Origin: Raphanus sativus
Taxonomy: Eukaryota; Streptophyta; Magnoliopsida; Brassicales; Brassicaceae
Length of the DNA stretch: 64,000 bases
Assembly (NCBI RefSeq): GCF_000801105.2
Contig: NC_079511.1
Location: 13,694,784-13,758,783, forward strand
Direction: 5' to 3'
Each line of letters starts with the position of its first letter. Position 1 is the first letter of the stretch. Below, piece by piece: positions 48,456-58,927 of this stretch. Below the pieces are notes generated by a model. That model saw only the letters and a list, made by a program, of their open reading frames with translations. It was not told the DNA's origin and ran no database searches. The position numbers and the translations under genes are program-made.

Positions 48456-48687
48456 CCTAGAATGAGGATGCTTGATTGCAACCTTACCTATCATGACTGG
48501 AGATCCCAAGAAGTAGGTTCAAAGGGAAAACAAAATCAAACAAAATCTATCAAAAGCACTTTGAGACAAAGTAGTCTCTTCCCAGCTCCTAAAGATGATA
48601 AATGCTAACTAAAGAGAAAAGGATAAGCATAGGCTTTTAATGATTCCATAGATTCTAAAGCAGAGTATTACTCAATACTTTTCATGG

Positions 48688-50395
48688 TCAATCACCTAAT
48701 GAGTGTGAATCTAGGAAAATGAAGGTAAAGCTATATTCTCTAAGTTCGCATCTCGTGTCCTTGTTGAGTTCAGCTCCTTTCCTCTCTTCCTCGTGCTTCT
48801 CCTTCCACTCCTTAGAATCCAACCTTGCAGCCTTGAGTTCTGTTCCTACATTTGCCAGCTTCTCTTTGGCCTGGTTACAGTTAGTAGCCACCTTCTTCAG
48901 AGTCATCGCCAAATATTTCATAGCTTTCTTGCTCGTCATCTCAGTGTCGGTAACTTCTTTGAGCTCGTTCTTAACAGACTTCATCTCTTTGAGCAACTTA
49001 GATACCATCAGAAAAGAAACCTTTGTAGCGTCATGAGTCTGTGCGAGACTCTCCTTGGTAGACTCTATCTCGATATTCAGAGACTCAGTTTCTTCTCTGT
49101 TTCTTTCCACCTCTTATTATCTCCATGCTCCTTCTTATCCTTCTTTTTCTTCTTGGTCTCTGCATTGCTCTGATATCTTGCAACTTCTCTCTCTCGTGAT
49201 GTCCAAGGAACAGTATATATCATCTAGTTTAGTGATGAACTTACTAGTCATCGCTAGAAACATCGTCTTGAGTTCACTCTCTTTTCTTATCGAAGTTAGC
49301 TCAAGACTATAGATACTATAACTCATTAGATTCGCCATATCAGCTATCTTGCCTGTCCATGGAGGTTCATACAACAGGTAACCCCTTTTCCAAGCTTTCC
49401 CCAGCCTTTTATAATACTCTTCACTGTCTCTTGATTGTAAAAAATATTTCATAGTCTCACCTTCCTCCTTAGGGTCCATAGCCATTATGTCAAGCTTCAC
49501 AACAAACTCAAATCTAATGCTACTCCATAGATTTATTGTATGCATCTGCCAGTTAGAACTAGAGTTGTGTATCAAGTTTTTAACTTTCTTCACGGCAGTC
49601 ACTAGATCTTCTCTTTGTATCTTCTCCTTACTTTTCTCTTTAGGTTTGTGGGATGTATTTCCCAGATCATAATCATCAACATGCTTTCTCTTTCCTGTGT
49701 CTCTCTTAGCGCCATCATCATCACTTGCTTCAAAATCATGCTTCTCAACACTTGATTTCTTCTTTTTCTTTGTTACTTTATTTTTTCTCTTGAGAATTTT
49801 CTCGTACACTTGGCAGGAATCAATATCCATCTCTGTCTTTGAGCTGTTGTCCTCTTCCAACAGAGGGGTTTCAGGCTCTGGATCATCCTTCTCCTGCACC
49901 ATCACTGGATAGTCTAGAATCAACATATCGCTCTTCACATATAGAATCAGCCGATTTGAGTACAGTATTAGATCATCTCCTCCGTCATTGTCATCGCTCT
50001 CGACATGTTCTCTGTCATCCGATTCAAATGTCTTCTCCTCTTCAGATTTCTTTGTATCCTCTTTTCCTTTCCATCTTTTTTTCAAAACAATTCTGAAATT
50101 TACTCATATCATTCAAACTATCCATCAAGATAGGCTGTTCCAGTTGCTCCTTCTCTTGCTTTACGGATGTACCGAACTGATCGAGTAATCTGACTTTCAA
50201 ATCATCCCAGCTACTAAACTCATATCGTGAAATCTCATCTCCATACCACGACATAGCATCACCTTCAATGAACCCATGCACAAACTGTCTTGTTTTGAAA
50301 ACAATGAAGTTGTGAGCTGCAATCAACGCGTCGATCCACTCAACCCACCTCTCTGGATCGTCACCGTCGAACATCAAAACATCAATCGATCCCAT
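48688..50395 (-). pseudogene. LTR-element gag joined to captured AAA-ATPase and coiled-coil gene fragments
   Basis: On the minus strand a gag-like frame starts MGSIDVLMFDGDDPERWVEW (50395) with the GDAMSWYGD and FSSWDDLKVRLLDQFGTS blocks. It shifts frame near 50050 into a Lys/Glu-rich frame (49135-50085). From about 49545 this reads NLWSSIRFEF, AMDPKEEGETMKYF, GKAWKRGYLLYEPP, ADMANLMSYSIYSLELTSIR and DDIYCSLDITRERS. That is the N-terminal half of a plant BCS1/AATP1-type AAA-ATPase with a degraded Walker A (YEPPWTGK instead of GPPGTGKS). After three in-frame stops (49135, about 49117 and 49114) the same frame continues as ETESLNIEIESTKESLAQTH to about 48700, a coiled coil resembling WEB-family (DUF827) proteins. 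An LTR and primer site precede it (50411-50711). Host fragments lie in sense with gag, so this looks like transduction by a retroelement. Confidence 0.75.
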
Positions 50396-50410
50396 GGCTC
50401 GTCACAAGTT

Positions 50411-50711
50411 CTGATACCAAATATAGAACCTCAATCTTAAGAACACACAAGATAATAACTCAAAATAAGAAACTCTTCTTATTAATCTCTTGAGGAAACA
50501 ATCTCAAAACCTCAAGTTCTCAATCTCTCACAACTCATAATTCTCTCACACAATTTCTCAACTCATAGTTATGCAACACACTTGTATCTCCTTATATATA
50601 ACTCAATATTTCTTAAACTCATTAGGAATCACAAATAGATATTTTCCTATTCTATAACTCAATAGAATTAGATAACTTGCATTCCAAGTTATTTTCAAGC
50701 TTATCCCAACA
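50411..50711 (-). repeat. LTR plus primer-binding site of the minus-strand element
   Basis: On the minus strand the sequence begins TGTTGGGATAAGCTTG (50711) and ends about 50422, followed by TTTGGTATCAGAAC, a tRNA-Met-type primer site (50411-50419). This places it as the 5' LTR of the gag/AAA-ATPase element. No second LTR was found in the window, so the element is truncated or rearranged at its left side. Confidence 0.65.
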
Positions 50712-51992
50712 GTTAGATCAAAATTAAAAGGCTAAAGGCCTTTAATCAAGTGTGAAAAGAAATGGTTTTGGACCGTTTAATTATAAAACCCGTAAGATTA
50801 ATGAAATTGTCAAAGTGACAATGTCTAGATTCTCACATCGCTTGGGAGAGGAAGAGTTGAGAAATATATATATATGCTCATGTGTTATGAGCTTGTAAAC
50901 AGCTCAGAGAGAAAGAGGATAGCCCCCACGCGCACGCATCCGTTCGACCGGCTCGGCTCGGCGTGGACTTGGGCTTGGGCTTGGGTCTTGAGTCTTTGTA
51001 GAGGGCCTCCAGCCCAATAAGAATCTTTTTGGACCAAATTAATTTTGATTTTTTTGGCCCATTTTCGAATCAAAAACAGCATGCAATTCGTTTTAAATGA
51101 CACGCATTTTGTCTTTTCGGCCAAAATTTTAAACGAGAAGAGTCTGCGTCTTGAAAAAGAAGTTTCACAACTCACCTTCCCTCGATCTCCGCGAGATTTT
51201 CGCCCATGTGCAGCTGCTGTTGCTGGAAGTGGCTCGTCTCCAACTCTTTAAATATCACCTCTTCTCCTTTCTCATTTTACACAACTTTTCACATCGTAAA
51301 CCAGTAAAGAAAATCTCTTAGCGTAAGTCATAGTTCGAGAGTGTTTTGTAGAGTTTATAGTTCGATATGAAATTCACGAGTGAAGCGTGAATCTTCGCCA
51401 TGGTTGTATCCTGGGACTCGATATTCGTACAGTCTCATCTCACCACGGAGCGAATATTTAGAGTTAAGGAAAGAGATTCTTAACTCGACTCCATGAAACT
51501 TTTTTCTTATCGGATTTCATTTTGTCTTTCTATCCGTTTCTTTCTTTAACTTCGCGTTTATTTATTACTGTTATTTTCAATTCGATTTTCGGTATTTACA
51601 ACTTCAAGTGATGGGAAACCTGTGTTTAAGAGGAGTGCTTTCTCTTGGTCTTGGTGCAACGGTGATCATGGTGTTGATCGTCACTAGTTTCCAAGTTCTC
51701 GGATAAGTTTCTCCGGCTCCAACCAACATTTGGAGCTCTGGTTCATATTTGTCAAGTCGCAAGGTTAAATCATTTCTCTCCTCAGTCTTACTGGGTTAAT
51801 TTCAAGTCTTTGATTTCGTTGGCTTCTTAATTCTTTGAAGCAATATAAAGAGTCAAACTTGTATTTCTAATCCTAGCACAATTCGGTTCTGAATGGGAAG
51901 AGCTGCAAAGCTGACATCTTAGTGGTTCTCAATTCAGTTGTGTTTCACCTCACGAAGAACTCGTACATCAGGAAAGACTGAGGTCTATTTGG
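50712..51992. other. Unclassified repeat-like region, possible LTR remnant
   Basis: GC-richer than its surroundings in part, with GGCTCGGCTCGGCGTGGACT followed by tandem TTGGGC units (50950-50990), CTCTTTAAATATCACC near 51242 (TATA-like) and a CT-rich leader. The mix resembles a long plant LTR or a promoter region. I could not identify a partner repeat. Confidence 0.35.
51611..51706 (+). other. Possible 31-codon hydrophobic micro-ORF
   Basis: ATG to TAA, starting MGNLCLRGVLSLGLGATVIM; the remainder is a hydrophobic membrane-like segment. MGxxC would allow N-myristoylation and palmitoylation. It follows the TATA-like and CT-rich leader described for 50712-51992. No homology is known to me; it may be chance. 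Confidence 0.25.
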
Positions 51993-52377
51993 TGTTAAGC
52001 TAGATGGGCTTCACACTTAAAACCAATTGGTGATAAGTGGATTGACCCATCTATCTTATATACTAGTGAATATTAGTTCCAACTTCCGATGTGGGACACT
52101 TTGTGTCTAATACGCCCCCTCGAGATGATGGCTCTTTGAGCGTCAATCTCGGAATTTATGGGCAAAGATCGATGGGCCAGCTTTGGGCACGGATCGATGT
52201 GGATCGGGTTGGACTTTGTGGATCGTGGGCTCTGATACCATGTTAAGGTAATGACTTGATCTTATTAGAATCATGGAGTACAGAATATATAGGAGACTAC
52301 TACAAGGGTTTTGCTATACATCATATTCTCATAATCTACTTTCTATATATACATTCTATAATTACTTCGGACTAACA
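51993..52377 (-). mobile_element. TRIM-like miniature LTR element with unlike terminal repeats
   Basis: On the minus strand: an LTR-like repeat of 137 bp (52241-52377, TGTTAGTCCG...CCTTAACA), then directly TGGTATCAGAGCCCA (primer site, 52226-52240), a ~115-bp interior, a polypurine tract CTCGAGGGGGCG (about 52113-52124), and a second ~120-bp terminal repeat (51993-52112) ending CTTAACA. Size and parts fit a TRIM. The two termini share only their ends and not their bodies, and no target duplication is seen. Confidence 0.6.
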
Positions 52378-52843
52378 AGGCATTCCATGATGAATGACGG
52401 ACCATGAAACAGAAATCAGTATAATAGACACAATTAAGAGTCTCCAAATCAAAAGAAAATGATTATAAAATACTCTAGTTACAAACTTATGACACGCACA
52501 TATCTATCTATATATTGCGTATTAACTTTTATGCTAGTGTTTGTCATGTTCTTTCTCGAAGCTATTATAGGAATTGCATATCGTATTATAAGATAAATTT
52601 TTGGATTCACCCTCACCCAACCAATAGGATTTTCTTATTTTATATTCAATATCTTTAAAAAAAAAAATTATGATCAAATTTTATTATAATTTTAAAATAA
52701 AAAAATTCTAGGATGAACCCAAGAATTTCTCTATTTATAATAAGGAATCTAGAGAGATTTTATTGAGGCGAACTCACTAGGCTATGCATGTTTGAAATTT
52801 CACATCTGAAAAAGATGAAACATAAGTTTGTGTATAAATAATA
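52378..52843. other. Intergenic
   Basis: AT-rich spacer between the TRIM-like element and the Stowaway-like MITE. Nothing recognised. Confidence 0.5.
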
Positions 52844-53097
52844 CTCCCTTGCCTCCGTATCATTTTAAGTGGTATTTAAAGAATTTCTTTTTGTTTCAAA
52901 ATAGTTGACATTCTCATTATTCTAGGTAGAATTTAATATCATTTGAATTTTTTGACCAATTACAAAATACTGAGTTTTTTATTGGTTGAAGTAGTTTCAT
53001 TTAATGATTGTTTATATAACCACCATAAATTGTAAATTTGTATTTCCTTAATTCATGTACAAAAACTTTAAAACCACTTAAAATGATACATAGGAAG
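52844..53097. mobile_element. Stowaway-like MITE (254 bp, diverged)
   Basis: Left CTCCCTTGCCTCCGTATCAT and right (inverse) CTTCCTATGTATCATTTTAA, flanked by TA. Subterminal CATTTTAAGTGG is inverted as CCACTTAAAATG. Confidence 0.7.
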
Positions 53098-53233
53098 TAT
53101 ACAACATTCATAATTAATTGATTTTGAATTAAAATTTATGAAAACTTACAAGAAAAAAGTCGGATATTCTAGGCAGAACTGTATGCGAGACTACTTGCCT
53201 GGCAAACAACCATCTTTAAAATTAATCTTGACA

Positions 53234-54808
53234 CTAAATTTTGATCCGCATAACTGTGCGGGTAATTTTTTTATGTTTTGTATACATATATATATTTATT
53301 TTAGATCGATAGCGGTCTACATTTTTAATGTTAATAATATATTTAAATGTTTATGTAACTATTTCAAATATAATAATTTTATAGTTTACATGGTATAATC
53401 AATCAATTGGTTAAAACCGTCACATGTATTTTTTTTTGCTCCTTATTCTATATTTATCTTATTTTATTTTCACTTACTTATTGGAAAAATAATATATGCA
53501 TGAAAAACATATTTCAAAATGATTTTGTATTAAATTTGTACTCATTTTGAGCCGGCGACCTTTTCTTTTAACAATACTTTTTACATTTATTCATTTTAGA
53601 TAATATATAATTGTATATACACAAGTGAAAGATATTCAATTTTTATACATGTATTATGCGAATGTTAAGTCGGTCTATCCTCGTATTATATTTTTTTAGC
53701 ATAAATATGAAAAATAAAATTTATTAATTTATTATAACAATTTTACCATATTTAGTTCAATATAACAAAATTATAAATTTACCATATTTAGTTCAATATA
53801 ACAATTTTACTTTAACATGAATTATTATTATTACAAAATAGATAAAATAGATAAAATACGATAGAATAAGATAGAATTTTTATTTTCGTTTTATAAACGA
53901 TAACTTATATATATAAATATATATATTAATGCATAATAGTTCATGGCATTAGTTAAAATATTTACATAAATTGTTTGAAAACTTAGATATTGTTAGAAGT
54001 TTAATATATATTTATATTTATTTTAAATGAAAAGATATCATGATTAAAGTAGTTACAAATATTTTATATTATTAGCTTAAATATATGTTAATAAATACTT
54101 TGAAAATAAATACTTTGAAAATAAAATATATAAGTTTAAAAATTTAATATATTTTTATCATATTATTTCAATGTAATATTTTTTTCTTAATATGATTGAT
54201 TATGATTATATAATAGATAAAAATATTATAATTTGTATTTTTAATTTTGTAAAATAAAATAATTTATAACAATATTTAAAAACTAATTACTAAATTAGTG
54301 AAAATATTTACTTATATTTTTGAAAATTAAGATCTTGTTAAATCTTTTAAACAGATTTGTTAGATTTTTTAAATATATGAATTTATATTTAAAGAGAAAA
54401 TATATCAAAATATATTATGAGTAAATTAGTTCAAAGATTCTATATATTATTAATCTTAATAAAATACATTTAATAAAATTTCTAAAGAATTGTCCGAATT
54501 AAAAAATCACATATAAAAAGTCATGATTTCTATTTTAATAGATAAGATTTGAAAGTATATATTGATTTGATTAGTTATAACCGATTACCACTTAATCTTT
54601 AATTAATGTGAATATTAAATAATATGTAGATATTATTGTTGCAACATATCAATGACGTTAACAATGCACCACTTCTAAGAATGTATTTTAATTAGTATCA
54701 AGATTATTAATGATTGAAAAATGTAATGTGATCAATTCTAATAAATAATCTATTTTTAAAATATCACACATTAAAAATGTCATGACTTTTCTTTTAATAT
54801 AATATAGA
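53234..54808 (-). mobile_element. Non-autonomous Helitron, diverged (1575 bp, minus strand)
   Basis: On the minus strand it begins TCTATATTATATTAAAAGAA after A and ends with the hairpin CCGCACAGTTATGCGG and TTAG followed by T, one base off the CTRR rule. A second 5'-end-like sequence (TCTTATCTATTAAAATAG, near 54550) lies inside, with the same ATCATGAC downstream, suggesting an internal duplication or nested copy. The body is very AT-rich with no ORF. Confidence 0.65.
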
Positions 54809-55039
54809 TTAACCATATTTCTCAAAGACATATATTTGGACATGCCAGAGAAGTATGAGAGACGACAAATTAAACATGCTTACTTGTTATACTTACATTG
54901 TTTGGTGAAAATAACGAAATTTTAACTTTGAAAATTATGCTATTGGAATTTATAATAATGTGATTTTGGTGCATTTCAAAAACCTCCGATATCGCCAGCC
55001 CGCATTTGAAGATATTTAGCCACTTTCTTAGTGGTCTCG

Positions 55040-57886
55040 CACTACAAGAAAACAGATATTTAACGAGGACCAATTTCCTCGTTAATTCCTCGTAAAAGGA
55101 AGTTTACGAGGAATTAACGAGGAAATGAGTTTCGTCGTTTATCGTCCGTCGTAACACACATTTCGTCGCCATTTCCTCGTAAAGTAGCGAGTCAACCATT
55201 TCCTCGTAAAGACAAAGTAAACATTTCGTCGTAAGTTCCTCGCCGCATTTCCTCGTAAAATCCTCGCGGCCATTCCTCGTAAAAACCACGCGATGCATTC
55301 GTCGTTACTTACACGTAATTTCCTTGAAATGAAATCCTCGTAAATTTGATGTAACTTCCTTGGAATATTTTCCTCGTAAACTCCACGTAGATTCCGTGAA
55401 AAGCTTTCCTCGTAAATACCTCGTAAAATATTCCTCGTAAATTCCTCGGTTAGCTTTCGACGCAAATAACTCGTATATTGCGAATTTTCGTATTAATAAA
55501 TAATATTGATAAATTTAATAACTATTAATTTAATTTAATAAAAATATTTAAATATTTGTGGTTTATAAATAAATTTTAAATAAAATTCAAATGCAACAAA
55601 ATATTTTATATATAAATAAGTTTTGGATTTTATAATACATAAACCGAAAAAAAAAACTAAGGCTCGTTCATCGCCTCGTAGAATTCCTCGCTCCTCCTCG
55701 TAACATCCTCCTCGTCATGTGTGCCCGATGACTCGCCTGGAATGGGATTTTGTTGTTTCATTGTTAAAAAATATATCTAACGAACATAAATTCCGTAAAC
55801 CTATCTAAATTCCCTAAACTAACCACCTAATATACTAAACTAATTATGGAGAGCGAGGAAATTACCATTTCGAAAGAGAGAGGAATGGGAGAGGAGTTGG
55901 AGAGGAAATGGGGAGGAATTGGAGAGGAAGTTGGGACGAATGGAGAGTGTGAGGTTTGGGTTGTATATATAATTTACGAAGGCGTCGCAATTTCCTCGTA
56001 GTTTTACGAGGAATTAAAGAGGCCCGTCTTTTATTTCCTCGTAAAATCCTCGTAAACTTACGAGGAAATTGCGAGGCCCGTCCCAAATCCAACGACGAAT
56101 AAGCGAGGCCCGTGTTTCTGGTCCTCGTAAATGCCTCGTAAATTACGAGTTTTTAACGAGGTAAATTTCTAAACCTCTAAAATCAGAAACCCCAAACCCT
56201 AAACCCCATCTTTCTTATATTCTACTTCATATATTACAAACATATCTTCCTTTTAACCTCAATATCTTCTTAACATTTCAAAACTCAAAATTTAAAACCA
56301 CAATTCTTTAACTTCTAATATCAATCTCTTCTTTCTAATATAAACTTATACAAAATCAAATTATTTATTTAAATTTTCTATTTTGCAACAAAAATATAAT
56401 CTTGAAGATTTGAAAATATAATCTTCTTAACATTTCAAAACTCAAAATTTAAAACCACAATTCTTTAACTTCTAATATAACTTACGAAGGCGTCGCAATT
56501 TCCTCGTAGCTTTACGAGGAATTAAAGAGGCCCGTCTTTTATTTCCTCGTAAAATCCTCGTAAACTTACGAGGAAATTGCAAGGCCCGTCCCAAATCCAA
56601 CGACGAATAAGCGAGGCCCGTCTTTCTGGTCCTCGTAAATGCCTCGTAAATTACGAGTTTTTAACAAGGTAAATTTCTAAACCTCTAAAATCAGAAACCC
56701 CAAACCCTAAACCCTATCTTTCTTATATTCTACTTCATATATTACAAACAAATCTTCCTTTTAACCTCAATATCTTCTTAACATTTCAAAACTCAAAATT
56801 TAAAACCACAATTCTTTAACTTCTAATATCAATCTCTTCTTTCTAATATAAACTTATACAAAATCAAATTATTTATTTAAATTTTCTATTTTACAACAAA
56901 AATATAATCTTTTGAAGATTTGAAAATATAATCTTCTTAACATTTCAAAACTCAAAATTTAAAACCACAATTCTTTAACTTCTAATATCAATCTCTTCTT
57001 TCTAATATAAACTTATACAAAATCAAATTATTTATTTTGCAACAAAAATATAATCTTTTGAAGATTTGAAAATATAATCTTTTGAAAATTATAAAATTAT
57101 TAATGGGTTTGGAGTTTAGGATTTAGACAAAATAGAAGAAATATGGGGTTTGGGGGTTTAGGGTTTAGGGGTTTAGACAAAATATCCCGTTAAAACCTCG
57201 TAAACCCACGAGGAAATTACGAGGAAATAAAAGACGGGCCTCGGTAATTCCACGTAAGCTTACGAGGCCTTTACGACGATTTTGTCTTACGTGGAATTAA
57301 CGAGGCCCGCATTTTTATTTTTTCTTTTTTTCGTCGTTATTTCCTCGTTAACTACGAGGAATTAACGAGGTATGCTTTCTAAACGCCTATAATCTAAAAC
57401 CCCAAACCACAAACACCATCTTTCTTATCTTCTACTCTTCATTCCAAACCTCAAACCTCAATATTTGTTATTTTTCATTCCAAACCTCAAACCTCAATAT
57501 TTTTTTTTCCATTCTAAACACCAAATTCTTATAATCTCAATCATTCTAAAAAAAACGTGCTTTAGTATTCCTCGTTAAAGTCACGTAAAACATTTCCTCG
57601 TAAAGAAGACGCGAATTTACGTTGTTTTTACGAGGAAACGCTATTTCCTCATTTCCTCGTAAAGATGAAGCAAGCTTTACGTAGTTTTAACGAGGAAAGA
57701 GAATTTCCTCGTTAAAACCACGTAACATTACGTTGTTTTAACGAGGAAATGTTTTCTTCGTTACTTTACGAGGAAATAACGACGTTTTATTCTTTCTTTG
57801 TAATTTCCTCGTAAAGTCGACGTAATTTTACGAGGATTTTATTTCCTCGTTAATTTTCCTCGCCAAAGTGCTGTTTTCTTGTAGTG
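55040..57886. mobile_element. CACTA transposon, non-autonomous (2847 bp)
   Basis: Ends CACTACAAGAAAACAG and the inverse CTGTTTTCTTGTAGTG, flanked by the 3-bp target repeat TCG (55037-55039, 57887-57889): diagnostic of the CACTA (En/Spm) superfamily. Subterminal regions are packed with TTACGAGGAA / TTCCTCGTAA in both orientations, the likely transposase-binding motif. No transposase frame is seen. ORFs here (for example 55139-55465, minus) are translations of the repeat motif. A 508-bp tandem duplication lies inside. Confidence 0.95.
55974..56938. repeat. 508-bp internal tandem duplication in the CACTA element
   Basis: TTACGAAGGCGTCGCAATTT at 55974 recurs at 56482, and the following ~450 bp match closely (AAACCTCTAAAATCAGAAAC, CAAACCCTAAACCC). 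A shorter third partial repeat of the AT-rich part follows at about 56940-57065. Confidence 0.88.
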
Positions 57887-58927
57887 TCGACAGTTAACCG
57901 GCGAACGTACGAAGACAGCAGTGGCAGATCCCAAGGAGAAGCAGGCCTAAAAGTCTGGAACACTTTAACCTTGGACGCAGTTAATCCTTTTCCACCACTA
58001 CATTTTCTGTATTCTTCTTGACTCTTTGGCTTCATGTGCTTGCACAAGCGTTCTGCATCAACATACACTGGCTCCACTGTATACCAACCCTCGAACGATT
58101 CCATTGACCTTATTCCATTTTGCTGTTTCATGTAGTGCACCTACCCACAATAAGCAGGAGAAACCCTAAATGAAATTTTCCAAGACTTGGAACAAAAACA
58201 TTGATTCTCGTGAGAGATTGAGAGACATTTCTCACGTCAAGTTTGTTTGGGTATTCGAGGACATTTAGACGTATTGGGATAGTTCCTGACAAGAAAAGGA
58301 AGTTCCATGCCAACTCTTTCTCAACCTCCACGTCCAGCATACTCCCTTGATCACCTACATCCTTCTCTTGTTTAACTTTTCTTGATACGGATTTCTTCAG
58401 AAGAAAAAAAACCCCACACTCTAAAATATTGCCGTTCTTCTATTATCTTTGTTACAATTTTATAATGATAAGTTAAAGAAATAAACCAGAAGTGGGCGGC
58501 CTTTGATTTCTCTGGAGTATGCTATGTTGTCTTCATTAGTTAAAAAGCCGTAAGCTGCTTGAGGTGGCAATCCTAATGTAAATTCCATTTTCATATAGGA
58601 AATGCCAGAATTATGGTCTGTACGCACCTTCTAATATAGAAAAATACAAATGAAATTATGGATCTTTGTTTCTTAGCTCTATATATAGAGGCAAATGTTT
58701 TGTAATATTGTTAGCTGATTTGATCTTACCTTCACGGTAGGAGGAGTTTCGTGATATTGTTCCTTCTTATTTGCATCTCTCCATAGTTTTAATTGCTCCT
58801 TCAACTCATTTCTCTCCTCGTGAGTTTTTGGCTGTGCCATTGGCTTGGATTTAACATTTTCTTCAGATTTTGTAGGATGTTGTGTGTTCTGACTGATCCA
58901 GGCACCAAACTCGGGGAATATACCCAT

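Larger units (their letters stand above)
54976..58927 (-). pseudogene. DUF220 family gene, four exons, interrupted by a CACTA transposon
   Basis: Exons on the minus strand: 58730-58927 (MGIFPEFGAWISQNTQHPTK), 58487-58627 (KMEFTLGLPPQAAYGFLTNE), 58236-58394 (VEVEKELAWNFLFLSGTIPI) and 54976-58140. The last contains the transposon (55040-57886 plus one TCG repeat). All splice sites are GT-AG in phase. Without the insertion the coding sequence would be 270 codons with no other break, the usual size for this plant-specific family. Exon 4 has FEGWYTVEPVYVDAERLCKH, CSGGKG and, beyond the insertion, KVAKYLQMRAGDIGGF then TGA. DUF220 proteins resemble START/polyketide-cyclase-like folds in layout, and their role is unknown. 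The insertion falls after LTV, about 21 codons from the end, so a truncated protein with most of the domain could still be made by reading into the transposon. Confidence 0.82.

Noticed and set aside
48719..50188. Plus-strand ORFs rich in Ser and Leu
   Set aside because: Antisense shadows of the Lys/Glu-rich captured fragments.
55139..56092. Minus-strand ORFs rich in R, L and E (for example 108 codons)
   Set aside because: They translate the repeated TTACGAGGAA motif of the CACTA element and match no transposase.
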